From Micavibrio sp. (lineage in GTDB: Bacteria; Pseudomonadota; Alphaproteobacteria; Micavibrionales; UBA2020), in NCBI GenBank assembly GCA_028283745.1, contig JAPWJZ010000001.1, positions 1 through 64,000 on the forward strand: DNA of 64,000 nucleotides. The letters are read 5' to 3'. The notes under the pieces are model-generated. The model was not told the DNA's origin. It was given only the letters and a program-made list of their open reading frames with translations, and ran no database searches. Shown here piece after piece: positions 37,607-49,680 of the stretch. The position numbers were made by a program, and so were the translations under genes. Numbering within the stretch: position 1 is the first letter of the stretch; every line of letters begins with the position of its first letter.

Positions 37607-38722
37607 ATGACCGAAGAAAAAGAAAAGAAACGCAAGCGCGCGCACGGGGAGCCGGAACAGTCCGCCAGCGCACAAAACATGAAGGTCGGCGCGTGGCTGA
37701 AGCAGACGCGCCTTGCCCGCGCCATCGAGCTTGAAGAGGTTTCCGCCGCCATTCACGTGCGCGTGGCGCAGCTGAAGGCGATCGAGGAAAACCACATTGA
37801 ATCGCTGCCCGGCATGACCTATGCGGTTGGCTTCGTCAAAAGCTACGCCAATTATTTGAAGCTGGATGCGAATGACGTACTGGCCCGCTTCCGTGCCGAA
37901 AACGGCGCGGCGGCCCGCCCGCAGCTGCACGCGCCCGAAGCCTTCGTTGAAAGCAAAATGCCCGACCCATTGATGCTGGGCATTGCGGGTTTCTGCGTTG
38001 TGCTGCTGATTGCCGCCTGGGCGGTATTTTCCGGCGGTGATGACAGTGACAAGAAAATCGCCAGCAATATTCCCGCCGCGCCCACCGTCGCTGAAACCAC
38101 GACCTTGCTGACGCCAAGCGTCGCCCCCGTATCCGCTGCCATGGCGCCCGCGACAACAACGGCGCCCGTGGCAGGTACCGCAACCCTTGCAACGGGTACG
38201 GCACCTGCAGGCCATGCTGCCGCAACAGTGCCGCCCGCCGGTACGGTCGCTGCCGCGCCTGCTGCCGGCGCGCTGCCGGATGCCAATGCGCAGGTTGCGG
38301 ACGGCATGGTTATTTCAGCCCTGCCGCGTCCCAGCCCCAAGCCGACCGACGCCGCCGACGCGCCGGCTGCTTCCACCGGCATCAACTGGGATACGCCCGC
38401 CGCAGATACCGCCGACAACAGCGTGATCAACGTCGGCCGTGGCCGCAGCCGCGTGATGCTGCGTGCCAACGAAGCCAGCTGGGTGCAGATAAGCGATGCC
38501 GCGCAGCACGTGCTGCTTAAAAAAGTGCTGCGCGCGGGCGATCAATTCTTTGTGCCCGGCACCGCAACAACGCTGGTGACATCTAACGCCGGCGGCTTTG
38601 ATGTTTTTGTGGATGGCAGCAAGGTGCAGCAGCTGGGCGACCGCGGGGAAATTTTGCGGGGTGTCTCGCTTGACCCCGAAAGCCTTTCCCGCACGCGCAA
38701 AAATGCGCGCCATTACGAATAA
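37607..38722 (+). CDS. RodZ-like helix-turn-helix membrane protein
   Basis: An N-terminal HTH domain (VGAWLKQTRLARAIELEEVS, then FVKSYANYLKLD) is followed by one membrane segment (IAGFCVVLLIAAWAVF, about 125-145), an Ala/Pro/Thr-rich linker of about 120 residues, and a C-terminal DUF4115 domain (EASWVQISDAAQHVLLKKVL). This is the RodZ layout: the cytoplasmic part binds MreB and supports rod shape. It starts 23 bases after ptsP and precedes ispG, an order seen in related bacteria. Confidence 0.85.
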   Translation: MTEEKEKKRKRAHGEPEQSASAQNMKVGAWLKQTRLARAIELEEVSAAIHVRVAQLKAIEENHIESLPGMTYAVGFVKSYANYLKLDANDVLARFRAENGAAARPQLHAPEAFVESKMPDPLMLGIAGFCVVLLIAAWAVFSGGDDSDKKIASNIPAAPTVAETTTLLTPSVAPVSAAMAPATTTAPVAGTATLATGTAPAGHAAATVPPAGTVAAAPAAGALPDANAQVADGMVISALPRPSPKPTDAADAPAASTGINWDTPAADTADNSVINVGRGRSRVMLRANEASWVQISDAAQHVLLKKVLRAGDQFFVPGTATTLVTSNAGGFDVFVDGSKVQQLGDRGEILRGVSLDPESLSRTRKNARHYE

Positions 38723-38748
38723 GGTTATTTTGAGTAAGGTTACCGACC

Positions 38749-39921
38749 ATGTCCTATAAACCCCGTCCGTACCGGATGATCCAGCGACGCAAATCCCGCA
38801 CCGTTTATGTGGGCAACGTACCTGTGGGCGGCGATCACCCCATTACCGTGCAGTCGATGACCAATACCCTGACGACGGATATTCCCGGCACCATCGCGCA
38901 AATCCGCGCGCTGGAAGTGGCGGGGGCGGATATTGTGCGGGTTTCCTGCCCGGACGAAGCCTCCACCAAGGCTTTGCCGGAAATCATTAAGGAAGTGACT
39001 GTGCCGATTGTGGCGGATATTCACTTCCATTACCGCCGCGGCATTGAAGCGGCGCTGGGCGGCGCTGCCTGCCTGCGCATCAACCCCGGTAACATCGGCT
39101 CGCCCGAGCGCGTGCGCGAAGTCATCAAGGCGGCGAAGGATAATAACTGCTCCATCCGCATCGGCGTGAACGGCGGTTCGCTGGAGCGCGACCTGCTGGA
39201 GCAGTATGGTGAGCCGTGCCCGGAAGCCATGGTCGCTTCCGCGCAGCGCCATATCCAAATTCTGGAAGACAACGATTTTTTCAACTTCAAGATTTCCTGC
39301 AAGGCTTCTGACGTATTTTTAGCGGTTGCCGCTTACCAGCAACTGGCGGAAGTTTGCGATTACCCGCTGCATATTGGCATTACCGAGGCTGGCGGCCTTC
39401 GCACCGGCACCATCAAATCCTCCATCGGCATGGGGAACCTGCTGTGGGCCGGCATCGGTGATACCATCCGCGTATCGCTATCGGCCGATCCGGTCGAGGA
39501 AATCAAGGTCGGTTTTGATATTCTGAAGTCGCTGGGCCTGCGCCACCGCGGCGTGAACGTGATTGCCTGCCCGTCCTGCGCGCGCCAGCAGTTTGACGTG
39601 ATTAATACCGTGAAGGTGCTGGAAGAACGCCTGGCGCATATCACCACGCCCATGACGCTGTCGGTCATCGGCTGCGTCGTCAACGGACCCGGCGAAGCTC
39701 TGATGACGGATATCGGATTCACCGGCGGGGGCAGGGGCACACACCAGGTTTACCTGAAGGGCCAGCCCGCGCATCGCCTGCAAAATGAAGACATCGTGCA
39801 GCATCTTGTCGACATGGTCGAAAAAAAGGCTGCCGAAATTGAAAAGGCGGATGCCGAAGAAGCCGCCAAAAAGGCCGCCGCAGAAGCAGATGCCGCCGCT
39901 GCCGCAGAAAGCGCAGCTTAA
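38749..39921 (+). CDS. ispG: 4-hydroxy-3-methylbut-2-enyl diphosphate synthase
   Basis: IspG (GcpE) is the [4Fe-4S] enzyme of the penultimate MEP-pathway step to isoprenoids. The TIM-barrel part has [11 protein letters not shown] and [10 protein letters not shown]; the cluster cysteines appear as ACPSCARQ and GCVVNGPGE. The ending, from about residue 355, is an Ala/Glu/Lys-rich tail. The 390-residue length is normal for the two-domain form. The prfA ATG is six bases after the stop. Confidence 0.97.
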   Translation: MSYKPRPYRMIQRRKSRTVYVGNVPVGGDHPITVQSMTNTLTTDIPGTIAQIRALEVAGADIVRVSCPDEASTKALPEIIKEVTVPIVADIHFHYRRGIEAALGGAACLRINPGNIGSPERVREVIKAAKDNNCSIRIGVNGGSLERDLLEQYGEPCPEAMVASAQRHIQILEDNDFFNFKISCKASDVFLAVAAYQQLAEVCDYPLHIGITEAGGLRTGTIKSSIGMGNLLWAGIGDTIRVSLSADPVEEIKVGFDILKSLGLRHRGVNVIACPSCARQQFDVINTVKVLEERLAHITTPMTLSVIGCVVNGPGEALMTDIGFTGGGRGTHQVYLKGQPAHRLQNEDIVQHLVDMVEKKAAEIEKADAEEAAKKAAAEADAAAAAESAA

Positions 39922-39926
39922 ACCCC

Positions 39927-41003
39927 ATGTCGCTCGACCGCAAACTAGGGCAGGTGCTGGCGCGCTTCCAGGAAATTGAATCGCTGATGTCAAGCGGCAC
40001 CCTGCCGTCCGACCAGTTCACCAAATTGTCAAAGGAATATGCGGAGCTGACACCGCTGGCCGCCGTCATCCGCGAATATAAAGGCGCGCAAAAAGAATTC
40101 GCCGACCTTGAGGTTTTGATGAACGAGGCCGGCGGCGACAAAGAAATGCGCGCCATGGCGGAGGAAGACTATTACCGCCTGAAAGACCTGCTGCCGGACT
40201 TTGAAAAGAAAATCCACATCGCCCTGCTGCCGAAAGACGCAGCGGACACGAAAAACGCCATTCTTGAAATTCGCGCCGGCACGGGCGGGGATGAAGCGGC
40301 GCTATTCGCGGGTGATTTGTTTGACATGTACAAACGCTATGCAGATTTAAAACGCTGGCGGTTTGAGGTGATGGAGCTGTCGCAAAGTGACCTTGGCGGT
40401 TTGCGGCAGGCCATCATTGAAGTTTCGGGCAGCGATGTATTCGCGCGGCTGAAGTTTGAATCCGGCGTGCACCGCGTGCAGCGCGTGCCGGCGACGGAAG
40501 CCTCTGGCCGCGTCCACACCTCGGCTGCCACCGTGGCGGTGCTGCCGGAAGCGGAGGAGGTGGATATTGTCCTGAACGATATCGACCTTCGCATTGACGT
40601 GATGCGAGCGGGCGGCGCGGGCGGGCAGCACGTGAACAAGACGGAATCCGCCGTGCGTATTACCCACCTGCCGACCGGCCTTGTCGTGGTGCAGCAGGAT
40701 GAAAAATCCCAGCACAAGAACAAGGCGCGGGCGATGAAAATTCTGCGTTCCCGTTTATACGACCTCGAGCGGCAAAAGCTGGATGACGCGCGCGCCACCA
40801 ACCGCAAATCGCAAGTCGGCTCCGGCGACAGGTCGGAGCGCATCCGCACCTATAACTTCCCGCAGGGCCGCGTGACCGACCACCGCATTAACCTTACGCT
40901 GTATCAGCTCGACCGCGTTTTAAGCGGCGAGAACCTCGATGAAATCATCGACCCCCTCATTTCCAACGACCAGGCCGAAAAGCTGACGGAGATGAGCTGG
41001 TAA
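39927..41003 (+). CDS. prfA: peptide chain release factor 1
   Basis: RF1 ends translation at UAA and UAG. The PAT tripeptide that reads the stop codon is in [14 protein letters not shown], and the catalytic GGQ is in [13 protein letters not shown] (about residue 232). The 358-residue length is normal. PrmC, which methylates the GGQ glutamine, is encoded shortly downstream. A flavin reductase gene lies between them, which is unusual. Confidence 0.97.
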   Translation: MSLDRKLGQVLARFQEIESLMSSGTLPSDQFTKLSKEYAELTPLAAVIREYKGAQKEFADLEVLMNEAGGDKEMRAMAEEDYYRLKDLLPDFEKKIHIALLPKDAADTKNAILEIRAGTGGDEAALFAGDLFDMYKRYADLKRWRFEVMELSQSDLGGLRQAIIEVSGSDVFARLKFESGVHRVQRVPATEASGRVHTSAATVAVLPEAEEVDIVLNDIDLRIDVMRAGGAGGQHVNKTESAVRITHLPTGLVVVQQDEKSQHKNKARAMKILRSRLYDLERQKLDDARATNRKSQVGSGDRSERIRTYNFPQGRVTDHRINLTLYQLDRVLSGENLDEIIDPLISNDQAEKLTEMSW

Positions 41004-41066
41004 GCCCGGGCTGGAACAAGCGCGGCAGGCTATTTGTTGGCAGCGATATGCAGCAGGAGCCCCGTC

Positions 41067-41627
41067 ATGAAAACCTACATCAAAAAAGACTTCCCCGTTG
41101 ATAAGGTGCGCCGGTTTTTGGAACCGGGGCCGATTGTGCTTGTATCGTCCGCTTATAAGGACGAAACGAATATTATGGCCATGGGCTGGCATATGGTGAT
41201 GGAGTTCGAGCCCTCGCGGCTTGGCTGTTTCATCACGGCGGCGAACCATAGCTACGAATTAATCCGGAAAAGCCGCGAGATGGTCATCAACATCCCGACT
41301 GTCGATATGATAAATACGGTCATTGATATCGGTAACTGCCACGGTGGCAAGGGGGAGGATAAGTTCGGGAAGTTTGGCCTTACGCCGGTTGACGCCGACA
41401 ATGTTTCCGCGCCGCTTATCAAGGAATGTTACGCGAGCTTCGAGTGCAGGGTGGTCGATACCGGGCTTTTACGGAAGTACAGCATGTTCGTGCTGGAGGT
41501 CGTGAAAGCGCATGTGGCGACCAGCCCGAAATATCCGGCGACAATGCATTACCGCGGTGATGGCGTGTTCATGCTGTCGGGTAAAAATGTCAGCTATAAA
41601 TCGCGCTTCAAGCAGCAGAACCTTTAG
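41067..41627 (+). CDS. flavin reductase family protein
   Basis: The ATG at 41067 has AGGAG eight bases before it; the upstream TTG frame is discarded. The 186-residue protein is a split-barrel flavin reductase: TNIMAMGWHMVMEFEPSRLGC binds FMN, then YELIRKSREMVINIP and a C-terminal EVVKAHV strand. Such proteins reduce FMN with NAD(P)H or bind it as an electron carrier. The partner is unknown. It sits between prfA and prmC and may have been inserted there. Confidence 0.85.
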   Translation: MKTYIKKDFPVDKVRRFLEPGPIVLVSSAYKDETNIMAMGWHMVMEFEPSRLGCFITAANHSYELIRKSREMVINIPTVDMINTVIDIGNCHGGKGEDKFGKFGLTPVDADNVSAPLIKECYASFECRVVDTGLLRKYSMFVLEVVKAHVATSPKYPATMHYRGDGVFMLSGKNVSYKSRFKQQNL

Positions 41628-41697
41628 ATGTTTCCGCGGATGCCCGCGCCCGCTATGATGCGGGGAGGATGCTTTTGATGGATGGAGTGGCCGCGCA

Positions 41698-42546
41698 ATG
41701 CCGCAAGCTTTAAAAGACTATATAACACAAGCGCAAGACCGCCTTGCTTCATGCGGCATTGAAAGCCCGGAGCTGGATGTGAGCCTGTTGGTGCAGCACG
41801 TGCTTGGCTGGACGCAGACAAAATTATTCATGAATTCAGACTATATACTGGGCGATGATGAAGTAGCATCTTTAAACATCGCCATCAGCCGCCGCATGGG
41901 GCGGGAGCCTGTCTCGCGTATTATTGGCCATCGCGGTTTCTGGAAGTCTGAATTTAAAATTTCTCCGCAAACGCTTGATCCAAGGCCGGATTCCGAGACG
42001 CTTATAGAAGCTGCCGTTAAACTGGTGCAGCCCGCACCGAAGCGCGTGATTGACCTTGGTACAGGCTCCGGCTGCCTGCTGCTGTCGCTGCTGCAGGAAT
42101 GGCCGGAAGCGGAAGGCGTGGGGCTGGACCTGAGCGCGGCTGCTGTTGCGACGGCGGCGGAGAATGCGGCAGCATTGAAACTGGATGAACGCGTAAAATT
42201 TATGGCGACCGACTGGGAAGCTTACGCGGCGCAAGACGGCTTCGACGTTGTCATCAGCAACCCACCTTATATAACGGCGGAGGAGCTGACCGGGCTTGAG
42301 CCCGAGGTCATCCAGTACGACCCGATGCTGGCGCTGGCGGGCGGCGATGACGGGCTTGATGCGTACCGCAGTATTGTGCCGCTATTGAAAAACCTGATGC
42401 CGCGGGGCGGCTGGATTGTTTTTGAAATAGGCCACACACAGGCGAATTCTGTTAAAACGATGCTTGCGGAGGCCGGCGGGACTATGATACAAGTCTTTAC
42501 CGATTTAGGGGGCAGCGACCGCATCGTGGCGGCGAAAATGCCTTGA
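41698..42546 (+). CDS. prmC: peptide chain release factor N5-glutamine methyltransferase
   Basis: PrmC uses S-adenosylmethionine to methylate the glutamine of the GGQ motif in RF1 and RF2. The catalytic NPPY is in VVISNPPYI, the SAM-binding loop is VIDLGTGSGCLLLSLL, and the N-terminal helical domain that docks the release factor is present (DVSLLVQHVLGWTQ). The 282-residue length is standard. It is near its substrate gene prfA. Confidence 0.95.
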   Translation: MPQALKDYITQAQDRLASCGIESPELDVSLLVQHVLGWTQTKLFMNSDYILGDDEVASLNIAISRRMGREPVSRIIGHRGFWKSEFKISPQTLDPRPDSETLIEAAVKLVQPAPKRVIDLGTGSGCLLLSLLQEWPEAEGVGLDLSAAAVATAAENAAALKLDERVKFMATDWEAYAAQDGFDVVISNPPYITAEELTGLEPEVIQYDPMLALAGGDDGLDAYRSIVPLLKNLMPRGGWIVFEIGHTQANSVKTMLAEAGGTMIQVFTDLGGSDRIVAAKMP

Positions 42547-42726
42547 AAATGAACGGCTTTGGTAAAAACCGCTTTTCAACTGAATCGCTATTAAGCTAAC
42601 ATAGCGCTAATGCACCTGCATAAAATGCCCATGAAAAAGATCGAAAAGATCAGGGCAGGCTGCATCTAGGGGGTCTTTAAAGACCGGGGACTATCGGGGC
42701 AATTACATCGAAGTGAAAAAAAACGC

Positions 42727-43323
42727 ATGAGACACAACCAGAACAACGGACGACGTTTTCGTGGCCGCAGCAACAGCGCGGGCGGCGGCAACAACGGCAA
42801 CGGCGGCGGGCATCATAGCCACAGCAATAACGGCGGCAATGGCGGTGGCGGAAACCACCGCAGGGTCAACCCCCGCATGCAAAGCTTTGACAGCAACGGG
42901 CCGGATGTACGCATTCGCGGCACGGCATACCAGATCACCGAAAAATACATCACGCTGGCGCGCGACGCGACCTCCAGCGGTGACCGCGTTTTGGCTGAAA
43001 GCTACCTGCAGCACGCAGAGCATTACCAGCGCATGATCAACGAAATGACTGAAGAATATAACAAGTACAACCCGCCCTATCAGCCGCAGCAACAGCAGCA
43101 GGGCAACGGCGAAGAACAGCCGCCCGAACTTTCGGTAGAACAGCCGCATGTGCCGCTGAACGACCTTGACCAGGGCTTCCTTGTCGGCAACCGTTCTTCC
43201 GGCCAGCCGCAACAGCAGCAAAGCCAGCACAACAACCAGCACCAGCAAAAAGACCAGCCGTCTGAAGAAGGCGCGCAGGTGCAGCACCGCAACCGCGCAC
43301 CCGCGCCGGAACCGGTGGGCTAA
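42727..43323 (+). CDS. DUF4167 domain protein
   Basis: The core, residues about 60-115 (DVRIRGTAYQITEKYITLAR, then ESYLQHAEHYQRMI), is the DUF4167 domain found almost only in alphaproteobacteria, usually between prmC and clpB as here. The first 50 residues are Asn/Gly/His/Arg-rich and the last 80 Gln-rich, so both ends are probably disordered. RNA binding has been suggested by the composition only. The function is unknown. The 180-base leader contains a perfect 14-base palindrome at 42672-42685. Confidence 0.88.
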   Translation: MRHNQNNGRRFRGRSNSAGGGNNGNGGGHHSHSNNGGNGGGGNHRRVNPRMQSFDSNGPDVRIRGTAYQITEKYITLARDATSSGDRVLAESYLQHAEHYQRMINEMTEEYNKYNPPYQPQQQQQGNGEEQPPELSVEQPHVPLNDLDQGFLVGNRSSGQPQQQQSQHNNQHQQKDQPSEEGAQVQHRNRAPAPEPVG

Positions 43324-43340
43324 GGCTTTCGCGTTAAGAC

Positions 43341-43381
43341 AATAAAAAAACGCCCGGATTTGCATCCGGGCGTTTTTTATT
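43341..43381. terminator. bidirectional terminator
   Basis: ACGCCCGGAT (43350-43359) pairs with ATCCGGGCGT (43364-43373) around a TTGC loop, with an A-run on the left and a T-run on the right. It lies between the convergent DUF4167 gene and a minus-strand gene and should serve both. Confidence 0.9.
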
Positions 43382-43395
43382 GTGTCGATATTATA

Positions 43396-43932
43396 TCAGC
43401 GAATGCAGGCTGCGCCGGCCATGTAGGTATAGCTGCGGGCGGCGGCTTCAATGTTGCGCTGTTCCTGCGCGGCGGATTTGAAGGAGTCCTTCAGTGCCTT
43501 GGCGAAGCGCGGCGATTTTTCGGTATTCACCTGGTTGGAGGCGGCAAGCGTAACGAGCTGCTGCTTGATTTTCGCATCAAGCGCATCGCGGGCTTCATTC
43601 ACGTCGCTTTCGCGCGACAGGTAATGGGCGGTGGTTGCGCCGCCGGCGACAATCAGCGCGGCGCCAGCCAGCAGCGGCAGAAGGGGGGCGGCAATAACGC
43701 CAGCAGCTCCCACCAGCACGCCAAGCATGCCAATGCCAATGGCGGCCATGCCGACCATGCCTTTGTCACTTTCGTTCTGGGCGATGGAGGTGAGTTTTGC
43801 ATCTGCCTCGTCGCGCAGGGTGAGCAGCTTTTCTGCTTTGTCGGTGGCATCGGGCGTTTTGGCGGTCAGGTGCAGGGTGGTTTTGATCGCGTCAAGGGCG
43901 GGGCCGAGAATGGCTTTTTTGAAGTCAAACAT
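43396..43932 (-). CDS. hypothetical membrane-associated protein
   Basis: The ATG at 43932 has GGAG seven bases upstream and is preferred over earlier in-frame starts. The 178-residue product has two adjacent hydrophobic segments at about 65-110 (IGIGMLGVLVGAAGVIAAPL; LAGAALIVAGGATT) flanked by charged helices. No known family is recognised. The protein could be a small coiled-coil hairpin anchored in the membrane. It is transcribed away from clpB. Confidence 0.7.
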   Translation of the reverse strand: MFDFKKAILGPALDAIKTTLHLTAKTPDATDKAEKLLTLRDEADAKLTSIAQNESDKGMVGMAAIGIGMLGVLVGAAGVIAAPLLPLLAGAALIVAGGATTAHYLSRESDVNEARDALDAKIKQQLVTLAASNQVNTEKSPRFAKALKDSFKSAAQEQRNIEAAARSYTYMAGAACIR

Positions 43933-44270
43933 CAGAATACTCCGTCGGTTGAGAATGAATTGCAGAACCCGAAAATTATGAAATATCATCGGCGATTGCA
44001 ACTTTAATCTGCCTAAACGCCTGTTAAATAAAGGAAAAAGCAATAAAATTAGGCAGCAGGCTTACTATGGTGCGTTGCCGCAAAGAGGGCGCTCAAGCGG
44101 TATGCAGGGGCATGTTTTCCCATTCAAAATCAACAAATTGCCGCCGCCGTGTGCAGCGTTTCGGGCAACGAATTTTTCTGCTTTTTGTTTGGTCTGATTT
44201 AACGGCTGGTGCGTATAATAATTGTAGGGTGCCGCAATAGCCGGGCCCTGACAGGAAAGGGAGTGCCAAT
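43933..44270. other. 338-base intergenic region before clpB
   Basis: This is the control region between the hypothetical membrane gene (minus) and clpB (plus). A TATAAT box (44214-44219) lies 52 bases before clpB, but its -35 region is poor. On the minus strand TTGCAA and CATAAT are near 43985-44005 with a short 15-base gap. No sigma-32 heat-shock promoter (CTTGAA and CCCCAT) is recognised, although ClpB is usually heat-induced. Confidence 0.5.
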
Positions 44271-46895
<2,625 letters not shown>

Positions 46896-46908
46896 AACGC
46901 CTTAAAAC

Positions 46909-46948
46909 AAAAGCCCCTTTCCGCCATAAACGGAAAGGGGCTTTTTTT
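46909..46948 (+). terminator. Rho-independent terminator after clpB
   Basis: GCCCCTTTCCG (46913-46923) and CGGAAAGGGGC (46931-46941) form a perfect 11-base-pair stem with a seven-base loop and seven T residues after it. It begins about 15 bases after the clpB stop. An A-rich 5' flank means that it may also stop the minus-strand mscS transcript. Confidence 0.92.
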
Positions 46949-46964
46949 ATGCAGGGTTTTAACA

Positions 46965-47027
46965 GCCTGTTTTTTGCGGACTTTATCCGCCTGTTTTTTG
47001 CGGACTTTATCCGCCGGTCTTTTGCGG
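46965..47027. repeat. 24-base tandem repeat spanning the mscS-family stop codon
   Basis: A 24-base unit (GCCTGTTTTTTGCGGACTTT + ATCC) occurs at 46965-46988 and exactly again at 46989-47012. A 15-base partial copy with two mismatches lies at 47013-47027, inside the gene. Read on the minus strand, each copy encodes PQKTG plus one residue and a stop, all in the same frame. The 3' end of the gene has therefore been duplicated downstream of itself. Confidence 0.85.
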
Positions 47028-48791
47028 GAAGGCGATGGTGTTTTCGATGCTGCGGATATAATCGTCGTCGTAAGACGGATTTTTAAGGCCGGTCTTTTCG
47101 CGCCAGTCGGCGACCTTTTTCTCCGCCGCTTCTTTCTTTTCCCGCGACATGCCGGTATCGCGCGCGAGGTAAAGCGTTTGCGAGGTGAAGGCAAGGCTGG
47201 TGCCGCTGTCCTCCAGAATATCCGCGATGCGCAAGTTCAGGTCTTCCTGAATTTCAAGGAACTCGCCGTGGTCGGTCGAGAGAATGTAGGTAAAAATCTC
47301 GATCTTCAGCGAGTCCGCGCCGAAGCCGAGGAAGCGCACGCGGGCCGGATCGCGCGTGACGCGGGAGTGCGCGAAAAGCATGGAGCGCAGTTCCATCAGC
47401 AAATAGCGGATCTGGTCGGGCGATGTTTCATAGCGCACGCCGAGCGTCGTCTGGAACTTGAAGCGGTCGCGGTGGGCGTAGTTTTCAATGCGCTGCGCCG
47501 CGAAATCGCCGTTCGGAATCGTCACCAGCGTGCGGTCGAGCGTGCGGATGCGTGTCGACCGCATGCCGATCTGCTCGATCGTGCCGGTCGTGTCGCCGAC
47601 CTTGCAAAAATCCCCGACGCGCACAGGCTGGTCGAAAATAACGGTCAGGCTGCCGACAAGGTTTTCAACGGTTTTCTGCGCGCCAAGGGCGAGGGCGATA
47701 CCGCCGATGCCGAGGGCTGTCAGGCCTGCCGTCACGTTAAAGCCCAGCGTATCCAGCACCGTAATGGCGCCAAGCGCGATGAGGATGAACTTCACGCCGC
47801 GGCGGAAGAACATGACGGTGGAAAGCGCGCCCAGCTGCCCGTTGCGCATCATGCGCCGCTGCATGATGCTGGAAAAAACGTCGATCAACTGCCATAGCAA
47901 AATAAGCACTGCCACGCCCGCGACGATGATATTCGCCTTGCTGACGTACTGGCGCACAATAACCGAAATGCCGACGGCATGGGCGCTAAAAATAATCAAC
48001 CAGACTGTGGCGTAAAGACGCACGGGCAGGGAGAAGGCCTTGAAGACGCCCTGCGGCGTATCCGCGCGGCGGCGGCGCCACAGGCTTTCCGCTGCATAGA
48101 AGAATGCGCTGGAGGCGCCCCAGCAGGCAAGGTATGCCGCGATGATCAGCAGGCCCATGGCAACCCAGTGACCGGCGGCAACGCCCGCCCACTTATGTTC
48201 CAGTAGTGCTTGCGGCAAAATTTTGTTCACGGAATAATCATTGGCATCCGTGTATTCCTTTGGAATCTGGCGCACGGTATCAGCCGAAATAAGCCAGACA
48301 AGAGTGCCGTCATCGAGCTTTTTATGTTCCAGCAAAATTGGCACCGATTTGTCATCGACAGTGAAGGAGCCGATGCGTTCCTGCTCTTCCGGCAGGTTAT
48401 CATCCGACACGCCCTGCGGCAGGTCGCTCAAAAGGGCGGTGGGCCTGAGGGAGCCGTTATCATCCAGCATGCTCTGGAAGATAACGGGCAGCGTCAGCGC
48501 GCGCTTGGTGCGGTCAGACTTGCTTAAGGCCGACAGGTCAAAGAACTGGCCGGCCTTGGCGTAATCTTCCTGTGCCATCGCATCAATGTAGCCGCGCATC
48601 GTGCCGCGCGGGCTGATACGCCCAAGCTGGTCGGGCTCCGGCGCGGGGGCGGGCGGCCCCACGGTATCCTGCGCCGGCGCGGCTGCGGGTTCCGCCGCCT
48701 TGGCGACGGCGGCAAAAAGCTGCGCATGGGCGGGGGCCGGCGTTACAGCCAGTGCGGCAATGATGACGAGGAGCGAAAGAAGGGAGCGCAT
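47007..48791 (-). CDS. MscS-family mechanosensitive ion channel
   Basis: The 594-residue precursor has a signal peptide ending near APAHA and a periplasmic domain of about 180 residues. Several membrane segments follow (about 200-370), then the pore helix with GFNVTAGLTALGIGGIALALGA and the cytoplasmic beta domain (FDQPVRVGDFCKVGDTTGTI; TLVTIPNGDFA). MscS channels release solutes on hypo-osmotic shock; the large N-terminal part places this one among the longer MscK/YbdG-like relatives. Its 3' end overlaps a tandem repeat. Confidence 0.9.
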   Translation of the reverse strand: MRSLLSLLVIIAALAVTPAPAHAQLFAAVAKAAEPAAAPAQDTVGPPAPAPEPDQLGRISPRGTMRGYIDAMAQEDYAKAGQFFDLSALSKSDRTKRALTLPVIFQSMLDDNGSLRPTALLSDLPQGVSDDNLPEEQERIGSFTVDDKSVPILLEHKKLDDGTLVWLISADTVRQIPKEYTDANDYSVNKILPQALLEHKWAGVAAGHWVAMGLLIIAAYLACWGASSAFFYAAESLWRRRRADTPQGVFKAFSLPVRLYATVWLIIFSAHAVGISVIVRQYVSKANIIVAGVAVLILLWQLIDVFSSIMQRRMMRNGQLGALSTVMFFRRGVKFILIALGAITVLDTLGFNVTAGLTALGIGGIALALGAQKTVENLVGSLTVIFDQPVRVGDFCKVGDTTGTIEQIGMRSTRIRTLDRTLVTIPNGDFAAQRIENYAHRDRFKFQTTLGVRYETSPDQIRYLLMELRSMLFAHSRVTRDPARVRFLGFGADSLKIEIFTYILSTDHGEFLEIQEDLNLRIADILEDSGTSLAFTSQTLYLARDTGMSREKKEAAEKKVADWREKTGLKNPSYDDDYIRSIENTIAFPQKTGG

Positions 48792-48864
48792 GTTGACTTA
48801 ATCCTGTTCAGTGAAAGTATTTTTCCGCCGCGGCCTGCCCAAAACCCGCTGCGGTCGCGGTATA

Positions 48865-49600
48865 TTACGAAAGTTTGCGAATGGCGGTCACGCCCTTGCT
48901 GCGTTCATCCACCATCCACAATGGTTCAATCACCGCTTTCATGTGAAAGCCGTTGGCGTGCAGAATATTATCCGCATCCACCATGATGCCGACATGGCCG
49001 GGGAAGAAGGCAAGGTCGGTCGCGCGCGGGCGGTCTGTTTCAACGCCCAGCGTAATTTGTTCTTCGGTATCGCGCGGCGCCTGAATGCCCGCAAGCGCAA
49101 GGCTGACCTGCACAAGGCCCGAGCAGTCAATGCCAAAGCCGCTGCGCCCGCCCCAGTAATAAGGCGTTTCAAGAAAGGTATGGGCGGTGGCCAGGTAATC
49201 CGGCAGCGTGTCTTCCGCCAGCATTAGGTGCCTTTTATAAATCCAGTCGCCTTCGGCGAGGCGGGCATATTGCTCGCCTTCTTCAATAACCGTGACGCGG
49301 CTGCCAAAGGCGAGCGTGCGTTGCAGGGGGGATTTAATGGTCGCTTCCGCGTAAACATGGCTGCGCGCGGCGGTGATAATGTGCGTGGGTTTTCCGGCAG
49401 GTTTCAGCTTCGCGGTTTCAACCCAGCCTTTGTAACCGTCATGGCCGCAAGCACCGCGGCTCCAGCCGTTTTCTTCGCCTTCGACAATAAAGGCTTCGCC
49501 CAAACACCAGCTGTGTTTCCAGCTTGCCGCGCAAACCGGTGGCGGCGGGTTTTTCATGAATATCGGCGGTGGGGGTGGCAATGTGGAATGTAGTGCTCAA
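48865..49600 (-). pseudogene. NlpC/P60 (C40) cell-wall hydrolase, frameshifted near the 5' end
   Basis: The main part has bacterial SH3-like domains (YKGWVETAKLKP; VYAEATIKSPLQRTL) and an NlpC/P60 domain with the catalytic cysteine in GIDCSGLVQ and histidine in FPGHVGIM, which cleaves peptidoglycan stem peptides. The natural N terminus lies in another frame, starting at a TTG (49600) behind GGGAG and reading LRGKLETQLVFG. Removing one G of the GGG at 49499-49501 joins the frames as LVFGEAFIVEG. As given, translation from 49581 yields an artificial Pro-rich start. It is next to an M17 peptidase gene, a common pairing. Confidence 0.8.
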
Positions 49601-49680
49601 CGGTACGTCTCCCTAAATGCCCCTCTCTGCGCCAATGTTGCGCAGAGAGGGGCAATTTTCAAGGCCAAGGAGGCTATATA

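Noticed and set aside
43933..44270. heat-shock sigma-32 promoter before clpB
   Set aside because: No CTTGAA/CCCCAT pair at suitable spacing was found; only a TATAAT box with a poor -35 region.
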